Of a stretch of 64,000 bases of DNA, positions 47,133 to 58,917 are shown piece after piece. The notes beneath the pieces are model-generated. The model did no database searches. It saw only the letters and a program-made list of their open reading frames with translations, and had not been told where the DNA came from. Source of the DNA: Tamarix chinensis (lineage: Eukaryota; Streptophyta; Magnoliopsida; Caryophyllales; Tamaricaceae); contig CM060172.1 in the NCBI GenBank assembly GCA_030549775.1, positions 55,851,942 to 55,915,941 on the forward strand. Direction: 5' to 3'. A program made the translations under genes and the position numbers. How positions within the stretch are numbered: the first letter of the stretch is position 1; each line of letters opens with the position of its first letter.

Positions 47133-47988
47133 GGGGTTTCCGCACTCATATGAAATAATTTGAAAGATGATGATTGAATAATGATTAATTAATGGCTTAA
47201 GACCAAAAGAGTGACTATCATTCTCATGATCTATTGTTATAATATAAGTTTAGCTTTAATACCTGCCTCTCTCTTTGTATGTTATGGTATTGCTAAGTGA
47301 ATGGGCCTTGTGCTATGCATTTCTTCTTATATGAGGTGTTGCACTGTGTATTATTCCTTAAGATGCGTATGGTTATCCCTGTACCCGCGCATGTTATCAT
47401 TTTATGTTGTTGTGTATTATGTGTTGCATGTGGGCCCTGCCTTTCAATTTGGTATAAAGGGTTACTCAGTACCATAGTACTGAAGGATTCCATTTGTGGG
47501 CCCCTGCCTATTCAATGGACAGTGTCCCTTGTAGGGCCATTGTAGGTGTTATTCAAGCTAATATTGGGTAAGAATGTAAGGATTGTTCAAGAATGATTTC
47601 AGTGTTTCTTTTCCACCTTTTTATTTCTTTTTTTAGAATAATCTTTATTCTGGTAACCACTATTAGTGGATTCTACTATTGTAATGAATTTATAGCACTA
47701 TTCTGATTTAAATAAAGTTTGAATTTGAGCAAATTGTATTTTATTCTTTTTAACTTTAGCACTTGGTACTGGAACGGTAGGAGGAAACATGTTTGGTACT
47801 AAGTGTGGCAATAACGTCTCCGAAATTTACGGCTTTTGCTTATGTAAATTTTTAAAAGAAAATAAAATTTTTCAGTAGTAAATTTTGGGGGTGTTACAAT
47901 ATCCGATTTGATTTTTAAAAGTTAGAGAAAATATGTGAACTAATTTTTGGACCAAATTATCAACCCAATTAAGATGTATAGGGTGCAT

Positions 47989-49012
47989 TGTAATACCCAA
48001 AATTGTAACCTAATCATAATCCTAGATAATTAATATTTTAACCTTACTCTAATCCCAAATTATTGATGAATTAATTTTACCCTAAATTTTAGATCTTAAA
48101 TTTAAACATAATTATAATTCTGACCCTAACTTTTTCCCTTTCAATCCTTATTCCTTTTCCTTTTCTTTTTTCTTTTCCTTCTCCTAGATCTCGATTTATC
48201 TTTCTTCTTCATCCTCTTCAGGTCATGTTTTCCCTCTCATATGGCTCCCTTTCTTTTCCTTCCTGGCCATTGTACCTACCTCTACCTTTGCAACCCAGCC
48301 TACACCACCAACCAGTATGCCTTATCCCTTTCACTTCCCCATATGTGTCACGTGCAAGACCAAGCTATGCTTCTGACCTCGCATCTTCAGCCTTCCTCCC
48401 CGTTTCACATCCTCACCTCACTCTCCCTATAAATACCCCTCCTCTTCACTCCTTCCCTCATTTGGCACTTAACCTTCTCCAGACTCCCTCTTCCTTCCCT
48501 CAATTCCTCTATGCTTCATTCGTCGTCATCTGCCATTCTCGTCTAAATAGAACCCTACGTAATTTATACAGCTTCATGCAACCCTGATGATGCAAGACCA
48601 TCCCACAAAAAAAATAAACATGCCGATTAATTTTTCTAAGTTAGAAGATGCTAAAACACTTCTAACTTGGACTAAAATTATTAGCTAAACTTGCAAGCCA
48701 TGCATGAACCAACCGAGCCACCCTCATCCTTCATGGCTTGTTCAGCCCAACATGGCTCCTTTTCCAGCCAAATGACCAGCCACACACCACCCCACAACAT
48801 AGCCACATATGCTCAACACCCTAGCCACAAAATCGACCAAAAAAATCTACAAGAATCCAACCTTACACAACATCCATGTAGCAGCCATTTCCAGCATCTT
48901 GGGGCATGAAATGGAAGAGACAATCAACACTCAAGAAGGATAGGTTGAGTGGATTCAAGTGGCAGTGTAGCACCATTGTTGGGTTAAAAGGATGTTAAGT
49001 GTATCGGTAGGG
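47989..49012 (+). mobile_element. LTR fragment A (outermost of the nest), 5' part only
   Basis: It starts TGTAATACCC at 47989, 86 bp after the target duplication of LTR2. A pyrimidine tract (48130-48560) and a TATA box (48428-48435) follow. It stops abruptly at 49013, where a reverse-oriented LTR starts with a clean TG end. The rest should lie beyond the inner insertions, to the right of the window. Its 120- and 72-codon frames are composition artefacts. Confidence 0.6.
48428..48435 (+). promoter_or_regulatory. LTR core promoter TATA box (fragment A)
   Basis: CCTATAAATACCCC, the same word as in three other LTR copies. Confidence 0.5.
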
Positions 49013-49656
49013 TGAAACACCCCCAAAAATCACAATTGAAATTTTTTGTTTAATTAAAACAAATGCAAGCACGAGGGTGCTATCGCTGTGATTAGTACAA
49101 GCTCGGCCCCCAGCCAGTATCGCACCAACCATAAGGCTAAGGATAATTTCACGAATCATTAAACACACTTAAGGCAGAGAAACATAGAAATTCAAAATAC
49201 TCATAAAGAGAAAATCAGAGTGCAAAATTAAAGCGTTAATACAGAATTAAAAACGGATACAAAGTCAAGCCCCAGAGGGGAAAAAGTGATACAATAATGA
49301 AGTAAAACTATAAAATGTAAAGAGTCCGATCGGCACTCGCTCTCGGCCCCAAGCAAGCTCCAACAGTCATCACATAGCCCTGCCCGACCCATCTAGTGTG
49401 TCTTAGGCATCGAACATGGTACCTCCTACCTACATAAACTCAGAAGGGGCCTCTGCTCGTTGGAATGAGCAACACCCATAAAACGGGTGGTCAGTACGCT
49501 ACGTACTAAGCAAGGTAACCATATGGGTAAGGCCATGCAAGAAAATAGACAAGTAAGGCATACAAAGCATAATTCAAGTTTATATCATCAGGCAAGATAG
49601 ACTAATATTTCTGTCTTACGCATTTCTTATTTTAATTCGATGTGAGTACAGGGACC

Positions 49657-50025
49657 TCACTATTATAGCCAATGGACCGAAAACACTCCATAGGGGCAAA
49701 ACACACCTGACCACTATTATAGCCGGTGGACTGAAATCACTCCACGGGGCAAAACGCACCTGACCACTATTATAGCCAGTGGACTGAAAAGTTAACCTCA
49801 CTAACCCCGACTCACGTGGTGTTTTCCTGTAAGTAATTAGTATTTTTCTATGACTTATTACCATGTAAAGTTTGGTTTATCTAGCCTAGAATCCCCCACT
49901 ATTATAGCCTATGGACCGGAAACACTTCGTAGGGTAGAACGCGTCTGACTACTATTATAGCCGGTGGATCAGATATCACTTCACGGGGCAAAACACACCT
50001 AATCACTATTATAGCCGGTGGACCG
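49657..50025 (-). repeat. Two triplets of the family 19-nt box in LTR B
   Basis: Plus-strand form CCACTATTATAGCCGGTGG. Six copies in 3+3 arrangement, spaced 40-55 bp within a triplet. The spacer between triplets holds GTAAGTAATTAGT and the conserved ATCCCCCACTATTATAGCC start of the second group. Confidence 0.85.
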
Positions 50026-50389
50026 GAAAAATAGCCTCATTGGGCCCATCTCGATAAACTTTCACTTTAAGTGTTTAGTGTTTTATTCTTATCTTATTCT
50101 ACACACAACTCAGACTAGACATGCATGACCTATTAGACTTCCCATGCTCACCCTTTTGTTCTCAGCTTCTCGAAAACCATATCCTATATCTTGGGACTTC
50201 TACACCCTCTAGTACATCTACACATCCTTTCCCCTTTTTCCTCATTACCATGAATACCCAACTCCTATGTGCGTGGGTTGAGGCCCACTTTCCTATATCT
50301 CTGAGTCAACTCACTATCGCTCTCTAGGGTTTTTTAGGGGAAACCTTAATCTGGCCTATATGGCCCAACCCTCCTCTATCTCACATAGT

Positions 50390-51245
50390 CAGTGGCATAG
50401 CTAAGGGTGTTTTATGGTGTCATGGGACACCATGGAATTTTTGGTTAATAATGATTTTCATATAAAATATTTCACAAAGCTTTATTTGGATTAGTGGAGG
50501 ACACCATGGGCTGGGGCTTTGGAGTCAAGAAGGTCATAGGATCAAGGCCTTGCTGCTGTGTGCTTCCTTCACTCTCTTTTTCGTAATCTTTGACCCATTA
50601 TAAACATATCACACACCCAATTAGAGTCCCTCATACTCCATTATTATTTTATTTTTATTGCATCTATTAGTAAAATTATACTCAAACATATCATTATGAT
50701 ATATATTAATTGGTAAATCTAAGTATTTGAAAGATCTTATGTTATTAGTTCTTCTTATTATTTGATAAATTGCTTTAGTTTTGCCTAATCTATGAATACA
50801 TGCCTTAAAATTTTTTGTTTATAATTTTATCAAAAAATAAGTTATAAAATTGTGTGATTAAATGGAAGAGTGAATGATATTTTTGTGGGGTTTCAATAAC
50901 ATAGGATTTAATATTATTAATTATAATAATATTTTATAGATTTTTTTAATATTTTAATGTTATTTCTTTTTTTAATTATTATAATTTTTGTTTACAAATT
51001 ATGTTCTATTATTACCGTTCAACTAAAAAAATATATTAAAAAAATATCATTTTAATCATCTAAAATTTTAAATAAAGTTACTGGAGTAAAATAAAAATTA
51101 AAACAAATAATACATAAATAAAACTATTTAAGATCCGTAATATATAAATGAATGTAGGCCAAATATTATAGTAGTTAAATAAAATTTATCATCATTGTAA
51201 TTATATATAGGACACCAAGGAGCTAGGAGTCTAGCTCCACCACTG
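50390..51245. mobile_element. Non-autonomous hAT-type transposon inside LTR B (856 bp)
   Basis: The ends are CAGTGGCATAGCTA and, inverted, CAGTGGTGGAGCTA (11 of 14 match), a terminal form widespread in plant hAT elements. Flanks CACATAGT (50382-50389) and CACACAAT (51246-51253) match at 6 of 8, consistent with a decayed 8-bp target duplication. The body interrupts LTR sequence that is continuous in the relative at 1-3140. No transposase frame. Confidence 0.65.
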
Positions 51246-52739
51246 CACACAATCCATGTTTTCTTTGTTCCCAACTCATCACCTCACTCGATCCGTCCCC
51301 AAGCATCCCACTTGACTTCCCATTTTGCATATGTGGCCACGAAACTCTAGTTGGCCATCCCAAAACCCTAGCACCTCTCTTTCCTTATACAATGTTATCC
51401 CTTCATCACACTCACTTGCCATCCTCTATCCCACATGACACACATCCAACATGACCTATAACCCCGAGACTTCCTCCCCATCTTTTCCTACTCATCATGA
51501 GAACTTCAAACTCTTCTACACATGGTTCAAGGCTCACTCCTCATAACTCTGGCTCGATTCCTCTTTACTCTCTAGGGTTTCCCTCCAAAACCTTAATCTG
51601 GCCTATGTGGCCTCACTTCCCTTGACCCTACACAACCTATACTCTTCTTTGTTACCAAAACCATCACTTCCCTCGAACTACACCTGACATCACAACCTTG
51701 CTACCCAAATCCCACACATGATCATAAAAACCCTAGTTCGCTCCCCAAAATCCTAATACTTCTCCTTTCTTTTATGTCACTCTCTCAACACTCAAACACC
51801 TTTTTCCACTTGGCTCACCTTTCCTCCATGCGACACCCCTTTCATCTTGTATTCCCCATTCTAACCACTTCTTAGTTTTTCCTTCCTTGCACACTTCTCT
51901 CACTTAGGGTTCCTCCCAAAACCCTAGTCAGGTCTCCCATGCATCCTTACACTAACCCATGTACTATTTTTCATATATGGACTCCAATCAACCTAACAAT
52001 TCTTCTCTTACCTTACTTAACCCTCAAGTCAACTTTTTCCACGTAAAGGTCATCCCCCATATAAAATTCCATCCATCCTATGCAAACCCTAGACTCCCCA
52101 TGCATGTTTTGGGTCCATTCCCTTAATTTATTCCCTTTATTCCTCCTTTTGTCCACCCATAGGTCATAAGATATTTAGTCCATCCTTACCCTCCTTTGGT
52201 CAACTCACTTTCCTCACTCCTTTTCATTTTTCTCACAACCACATCACACTATTTAAGGCTTCCTATCATGCATGTCATGAGGGCCAATATTACATAAGCA
52301 CATTCCAAGTACAAGTAACAATACCACATTATACATATCATAAACATATGCAACTTACCTTAACTCTATGCTTAGCAAGTTGCGCTACAAGAGCATAATC
52401 CATAACATATAAGGTACACACATAACACATATTACACACATTATGCCTTAACCATATCCTTACCTAAAACGATACTGGGCTTGGAGCATGTTCCTATGCC
52501 TCCTTAGGGTTCGGACTTGGTTCGCCTATAAGAGGAGAAATATTGGGGTTAAATTCCTTCTTATTAACATTTTTATTAATTTTCTACTTACCTTTATCAT
52601 AATCTAATATTAGGGATAATAATAAAAATAGTAGCTTTAGTAGTAAAATAAGAATATTACCCTTAAAATGGTTAATTATGTTATTATTAGCCAAAATAGG
52701 TTTAGGTAGTTATATTGGTCAATGATAAGGTATTATTAA

Positions 52740-52822
52740 CAATATTAGTCATAATAAAGATAATAACTTTAATAATAATAATAGTAGTAGTATTAGTAGT
52801 AGTAGTAGTAGTAGTAGTAACG

Positions 52823-52858
<36 letters not shown>

Positions 52859-52980
52859 GTAATAATAATGATTATGATAATAATAATAATAATATTATTA
52901 TTAATACGAGTAATAATAATAATAATAATAATAATAATGATGATGATGATGATGATAATAATAATAATGATAACATTAGG
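52740..52980. repeat. (ATA/GTA)n triplet microsatellite in LTR B
   Basis: About 240 bp of AATAAT, AGTAGT and GATGAT triplets. It creates a meaningless Ile/Val/Met frame at 52715-52984. Confidence 0.9.
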
Positions 52981-53612
52981 ATAATAATTACACTAATTAT
53001 ACTTAAGGGCTAGGAAGGTTAGGGCAAAACCTAGTGAGGGTGGCAGTAGTGGCGGCGTACGGCGGTGGCGGTGGAGGAAATGAAGGGTTGGAGAGGTGGC
53101 CTTTTAGGGATAGAAGAGAGAGAGTGTGTGAGATGGTGGTTGTGGTGGTGGTGGACTCTCTGGGTTGGAGTGGTGGTGGTGGCCCAGCAAGGGTGGCGAC
53201 ACAGGTGGTGGTGGTGGTGGTTGTGGTGGTCGAGGGTGGTGGAGAAGGAGGGATGATGAAGGAGAGGGAGAAAGGGATAAAGGAAGGTAGTGAGAGGTAG
53301 GGGAGGCTCTACTGAGTGGATTAGGTGGCAAGGGAGGCGGTGATTGTGGCGGAGGAGGTGGCTCACGACGACGAGAGGGGCGGTGATGGATGTAAAGTGG
53401 TAGGTCAAGCAGCCAACTTTGCATGATTTGGGTGGCTCGTGTAGGAGAAACCAAGGGTGGTGAGTGGTATGGTTTGGTAGAGGGTAATGTAGGGAAGGGT
53501 TTGGGCGGTGGTGTTGCACGGCGGCTGCTAGGGCAGCATCTAAAGCGGCAGTGGTGCAAGTGGGCTGAATTTTCTAGGTAGGGGAGATAAGGCTAAATGA
53601 GATCGGTAGGGG

Positions 53613-53620
53613 TATTTATA
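53613..53620 (-). promoter_or_regulatory. LTR core promoter TATA box (LTR B)
   Basis: Sense CTATAAATACCCC, 91 bp from the truncation point. Confidence 0.5.
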
Positions 53621-54752
53621 GGACATTGGAGGGAGGATAAGACAAAGGAGGAAAAGGAAAAAGGGGGCAGGTGAGGCAAGGCTCACCGACCGGCGGTCAC
53701 AGGCTAATACTGAAATGCCCTGAAAATTATAATTGTAAAAATTATAGTTAAATAAGATTTTATTAGAAAAATTAATTAAATAAATTATTTTTATTAAAAT
53801 AAAAAGAAATTAATTAGGGCAAATCAAGAAGGAAATTTATAAATATTTTAATTAGGAGAAATTAGGGTATTTTAGCTAATTAAGGATTTTATTTTGAAAA
53901 TGAATTAAATAAATTATTTTATTTAAAATAAGAAGGATAAAATAGTTCCAAATTAATATGAATTTTATAAATAATTTAATTGAATAAAATTAGGGTGTTT
54001 TGCTAATTAAAATGGAATTTACGAAAAACCTTTTAAAAATCTTAAATTAGCCTAAAAAGGAATTTAAATATTATGTTATTTAAATATTATTATTTTTAAA
54101 TATCCCAAATATCCTAATTAATTTAATTAACCTAATCCATTATTTTTCTTTTCCCCTTTTTCCTTTTCTTTCTTCCTTTTTCCTTTCTTTTTCTTCCTTT
54201 TTCCTTTTCTTTTCCTCTTCTTTTCCCCCCGATTGGGCCTACCTTCTTGTGGCCCAATCCTTCTTTTCCTTTCCTTTGGCCGGCCCAGCCCGCGCAACTT
54301 TCCCTCTTCTTCCTTCCTTCTCCGCACTGCATTTTATGCTTTTTCCTTCCTAAATGTCGTGTTTAAATTAAATCCTTCCCCCATCACTGCGCCGACCGGC
54401 GTGGTCCGCCTTTCTTTTCTTTTCTTTCTTTCTTCCCCAAACCGCCCGGTCCCTGCACCCCCATCTTCTTCTTCCTTCCTCCCTTCCGGCCGATTTGCAC
54501 CTGCATCGCCGTTCGTCCCTGGTTTTTCACCGCCGTTGACCGGCCGTTTCGCTTCTCTCTCTTCCCTACTGACTCGTCGACCATTTCACCTAACCAAATC
54601 TTCCCCTTCTCGCACAATCCCCTCTTTTTCCTTGCGCATTCCCCTACCCCAAAACTTACTCCCATTGGCCAACCATCGCCACCGGTGAACCCTAACCCTA
54701 CTTGCTTACCCCCTAGCCGACCCATAGAACCCTACCCTCTCTTCTTTTCTCT

Positions 54753-54760
54753 ATAAATAC
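54753..54760 (+). promoter_or_regulatory. LTR core promoter TATA box (LTR C)
   Basis: TCTATAAATACCCC, about 1.04 kb after the LTR start. Confidence 0.5.
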
Positions 54761-55409
54761 CCCTTACACTACCTTGTATCGAGCTTTTGTTTCTTACCTA
54801 GAATTTCCCGACCTTACCACCGTCGCCCCTTTAGATGCCATTTCCGCCACCTCAGGCTAACAACACCGCTTGTTCTGGCCACCCGAGTACTCCTTGCACC
54901 GCCCTTTAACTAACTACGCCTCCCTTCTCCCTCGATTCTCGCTGCACAAGCCACCCCAGCTGTGCGAAGTAGCCCCCTCGACCAACCTCTTCTCTGCCTC
55001 TGTTGCCCTTCATGCCGCCTTTAACCACCAATCCCGCCGCTACCACTGCCTCCTACACTTCCCAAAATGTACGGCAGACCATCCTCTACCTTCCCTTACC
55101 CTTCTTTTCCCCCTCCTCCCTCTCCTCCTCTCTTTCTCTACTTCTCCTCCATTCGGCCACCACCACCTCCATTCTATTCTTCTCCTTTTAGGCAACCATA
55201 ATCACCCTTACTTCCACCTTTATTCTCCCTATTTTGTTCCCAGCCTTCAACTTTTTCCCTTTTCTTCTCTTTTTCCGGCCACTGCCGCGACCGCCGTGCA
55301 CCACAGCCGGTGCCGCCTGTCACCACTAGCCTAAGGTTGAACCCTAAACCCCCTCAACCCTTATTCACTATTTATTTAAGCCTTAATCTATTTTATTTCA
55401 TTTATTTGA

Positions 55410-55591
55410 AATATATTACTATTATTATTATTTCTATTATTATTATTATTATTGTTATTACTATTATTATTATTATTAATGATTTTATTATTATTTCTAT
55501 TGAAAGTCGAAGCCCTACTATATTTTTTATTTCGATTTTATCATTTTTATTCTTATTGTTGTTATTATCTTTATTATTAATATTAAAATGA

Positions 55592-55625
<34 letters not shown>

Positions 55626-55936
55626 TTCATTGTTGGTATTATTATTCTATATAGGGCTGAAACCCTATTATGCCTATTTTGAATTGTAGTAGTAGCATTA
55701 TAAATATCAAGTCTTATTATTATTAATATTATCATTATTTTTATCATTAGCATTTATTATTATTATTATTAGTGTTGTTATTATTATTATTATTTAATAA
55801 GTTTATTATTATTCAATGTAGGGTCAAAACCCCACTTCATTTTATCTTCGATTATTATCATTACTATTATTACCATTATGATTATTATCATTTTTGCAAT
55901 ATTATTATGGGTTTTATCATTATTATTATTACTATT

Positions 55937-55994
<58 letters not shown>

Positions 55995-56220
55995 ATTTTG
56001 TTATTTATTTTACTCATGTTATTATTAGTATTATTTTGGTAAAGGGGCTGAAGCCCTTATTTCACTATGTTTTTGAGTAATGCCCTTTTTATTATTATTG
56101 TTACTACTATTATTATTCTTATCAATATTAACATTGATATTATTTTTAGTATCTTTGCTATTAATATTTTAATATCATTATTATTATTATTAGGATAAAG
56201 TCTTCAACCTTATATTATTA
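55410..56220. repeat. (TTA)n-rich zone of LTR C
   Basis: Long runs of ATT/TTA interspersed with short conserved islands (AGGGCTGAAACCC, AGGGTCAAAACCC, GGGGCTGAAGCCC at about 55654, 55821 and 56043). The islands recur about every 170-220 bp, so the zone is a degenerate array of units about 200 bp long. Confidence 0.7.
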
Positions 56221-56669
56221 ACTTTTATAATATTACTATTATTTCTTATATCTTTAGCAAGATAGTAATTAGTTAATGTCATTTTTATTTATATTCTATT
56301 ATTTTATATAAAAAAACCTAGTCTTAGAATAAATTAATAAGTTTAGTAGATAATAGTATTTTTGGTAGGAGGGAATCTAATTCTATTTTTTCCCTCATAT
56401 AGGTGAGACCAGTCAAAGCCCTAAGTTGGCGTAGGAGAGTGCTCAAAGACCGGTGTCGTTTAGGTAAGGGTGTTACTAAGGCCTATTGTATGTTGATGTG
56501 CATTATATGCTTTTTATGTTATGCATCCTATGTTTATCATTATATTGATTTCATGTGTGGTATGGCGTGGAGTTAAAGTGTGTTCATGTAACACCTCCAA
56601 AATTTACACATTTTTTTTTAAAACAAGACTTATAATTTAAAACCATAAATTCTGAGGATGCTACCGTCA

Positions 56670-56715
56670 CACTTAGTACCAGACCGGTTCACTCCTACCG
56701 TTCCAGTACCAAGTG
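56670..56715 (-). repeat. Conserved imperfect inverted repeat near LTR D 3' end
   Basis: CACTTAGTACC and GTACCAAGTG arms around CGGTTCACTCCTACCG. It corresponds almost base for base to 8976-9021 and 47760-47805 read on the other strand. Confidence 0.7.
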
Positions 56716-57337
56716 CTAAGGCTATGAAAAAATAGACATAACATTATTAAATAGTCCAACTTCATGAATACGGAAATCAGAGTACGCATAAGTCTTTACA
56801 TAATTCAAAATATTAGCTATTGTTTTTCAGAGAATAAAAATAACAACAATAATAAAATTATTTCTGCAGGCTCAAACATAATTAAAAGGTAACACGAATA
56901 ATAATCTCAAATGGAAAACAACCACGCCACTCCAGGACCCGATCCAGCCCACAATCACTTGGCCCCACCTGATGTCTCATAGACATCAATAGCATCAAAA
57001 TAAGCGTCTCCTACATGCAACACGTTAGACAGGCCTTCTGCTCGTGGGAATTAGCAGCACCCATAAAAAGGGTGATCAGTACGCTACATACTAAGTAAGG
57101 TAACCGAATACTAAGGTTAGCACATAAACACATAAAATCATGTAGGGAAATATTCATCTTATGCATTCAAACCCATACATGTAGTACATAAGGTCATGAA
57201 GAAAATTATACAACTTATAAATGATCAAACCCACACATAAAGGCCCAATTAGACCGGATTAATTATTTATTAAGTCTTTTATCGGAAATAAATTCACACC
57301 ATTTTCTTTATCAAGTCCACATGAGTATGGGAACCCC

Positions 57338-57662
57338 ACTATTTTAGCCGGTGGATCGGTCTCCAGGGCGCTCCGGCGTCTGGCTACTATTTTAGCCGGT
57401 GGATCGGTCACGAGGGTAAAATACCCTGCACTATTCTATGCCCGTGGATCGGTCTGGCCCCTTCTTGTACGGTGTTCCACTATAAGTAATAGTATCGTTT
57501 ACGTCTTAGAAACTGTAGGGTTTGGTTTATTGAGCTCGGGATCCCCCACTATTATAGCCAATGGAATGGTCGCCTAGGGTAACATACCCTACCACTATTA
57601 TACGCCAGTGGATCGGTCTCCAGGATACCGTAGTACCTGGCCACTATTATACCAGTGGATCG
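57338..57662 (-). repeat. Two triplets of the family 19-nt box in LTR D
   Basis: Boxes at about 57344, 57381, 57427 and 57546, 57592, 57642. The first triplet carries CTATTTTAGCC instead of CTATTATAGCC, so variants are partly copied within a triplet. Confidence 0.8.
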
Positions 57663-57837
57663 ATCTGGGCTTGGCTCAACATCTTCCACTTTATGTAACT
57701 AATGTTTTAGGTATCTTATTCGGACATCTATACCAAGACATACAAGTCTGACTCCTACCATGCTTACTCTTCAACTCGGGTTAACCACTCTAACCCTAGT
57801 AAACCACCCCCACCATAGTTAACCATGACATACCTTA

Positions 57838-58118
57838 ACACCCATGCAAACCCTGGTTCCATGTAAACCCTACTCCCATGCAAAACCCTAACTCCACCAT
57901 GCAACCATTAATACCACCCTGTAAACCCTAATACCACCATGCAAACCCTAATACCACCATGCAAACCTAATACCACTATACAAACACTAATACTACCATA
58001 CAACCATTAATACCACCATGCAAACCCTAATACCACCATGCAACCATTAATACCACCATGCAAAATATAATACCACCATGCAAAACATAATACCACCATG
58101 CAAACCCTAACACCATGC
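57838..58118. repeat. Minisatellite with CATGCAAACCCTAATACCAC unit in LTR D
   Basis: About 13 units of about 20-22 bp, most containing ACCATGCAAACC or ACCATGCAACCATT. The CATGCA core is the plant RY word recognised by B3 factors. Confidence 0.85.
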
Positions 58119-58682
58119 AACCCACATCTCTATGCAAAATCCTAACACCACATTATTACGCTCCCTATTATTATTTTACAACCCTATCTTACATTTCTTA
58201 TAGGCCACATCATACCATAACAAAAATATCACAACTCCAACACATAATACACATGTCACAAATTAATGTACGATCTTACCTTAACATCATAACATGCCGC
58301 ACATATGATAGACATACCAATACACATAAAATACATTATAACTCACATCACATGGCATGCATGTCATATAAAACACATAATTCACAAACGACCTTAGTAC
58401 TCCTTTACCTAAAATGTCACCAATCTTGGAGAACGCTCCTATACCTCTTTAGGGCTTTGACTAGGCTCACCTATTATGGAAATAATACTAGAATTAGGTT
58501 CCCTCCTAAAAATACTATTATTTACTAACTTATCCTAAGACTTGGTTTTTTAAATAAAATAATACTATACTAAAATTAACTATACAAAATACTACTAAAA
58601 ACACTAATAATAATACTAATGTAATTAAAAACGAATGGTGATATAAGGGTTTCTACCCTTCACCAAAATAATATTAGTAAAG

Positions 58683-58736
<54 letters not shown>

Positions 58737-58856
58737 TAAGCCTAAAATTACAAAGTGGGGTTTTCGACCCTACCTCCAAATAATGAAAGTACTATTCAAT
58801 AATAGTAATAATAATATTAATAACATATATTACTTATAATATTAAAAATAATAAAG

Positions 58857-58917
<61 letters not shown>
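58683..58917. repeat. (ATA)n microsatellites in LTR D
   Basis: Two runs (58683-58737 and 58858-58917), each about 18-20 triplets, separated by a sequence containing GGGGTTTTCGACCC. Confidence 0.9.

Larger units (their letters stand above)
43497..47898 (+). mobile_element. Complete solo LTR of long-LTR Ty3/gypsy family (LTR2, 4402 bp)
   Basis: It starts TGCAATATTCC and ends GGGGGTGTTACA, with the perfect target duplication ATATC at 43492-43496 and 47899-47903. It has the same ordered parts as LTR1: pyrimidine tract (43810-44990), hairpin (45002-45023), GGTAATTT minisatellite (about 45686-46370), two triplets of the 19-nt box (46787-46918 and 47010-47132), GTAC palindrome (47467-47482) and terminal inverted repeat (47760-47805). 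No internal region follows, so it is a solo LTR. Unlike four other copies of the wider family, neither LTR1 nor LTR2 shows the CTATAAATACC promoter word, so they form a separate subfamily. Confidence 0.9.
49013..53710 (-). mobile_element. LTR fragment B (reverse-oriented), truncated near its promoter
   Basis: The left edge TGAAACACCCCC at 49013 is the reverse-oriented 3' end of the LTR (compare TGTAACACCTCC at 56587). Two triplets of the 19-nt box (49657-49790 and 49906-50025), an ATGCA-rich zone (51250-52460), an ATA/GTA triplet-repeat zone (52740-52980), a purine tract (53030-53570) and a TATA box (53613-53620) follow in the reverse order expected. Sequence then changes abruptly at 53711 into a forward LTR. 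The upstream 0.7 kb or so of LTR B is missing. A hAT element (50390-51245) sits inside. It most resembles the LTR at 1-3140. Confidence 0.75.
53711..56586 (+). mobile_element. LTR fragment C (forward), 5' two thirds only
   Basis: It starts TGAAATGCCCTGAAAATT, the same start as the sense strand of LTR D (TGAAATGCCCC). AT-rich 5' region, pyrimidine tract (54140-55330), TATA box (54753-54760) and a long TTA-repeat zone (55410-56220) follow. Then comes the segment GGTGAGACCAGTCAAAGCCC (56402-56421), whose counterpart occurs reversed at about 58450-58470. It is cut at 56587 by the clean TG end of LTR D. The box triplets and 3' end are missing and should lie beyond LTR D's element. Confidence 0.75.

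Noticed and set aside
49657..50025. CRISPR-like array of near-identical 19-nt repeats with spacers
   Set aside because: Plant nuclear context, only three repeats per group, degenerate repeats, and spacers that are conserved between LTRs and so are not unique.
52715..52984. Ile/Val/Met-rich 89-codon frame resembling a membrane segment
   Set aside because: Translation of an ATA/GTA microsatellite.
53031..53559. His/Pro-rich 162- and 151-codon minus frames and Val/Gly/Trp plus frames
   Set aside because: GGT/GTG-rich low-complexity DNA of LTR B gives open frames in several phases; no domain.
55310..56080. Ile/Leu-rich frames in the TTA zone
   Set aside because: Translation of TTA repeats with no start context or homology.
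58115..58528. 137-codon plus frame in LTR D
   Set aside because: His/Thr/Tyr-rich product of CA-rich DNA on the antisense strand of an LTR.
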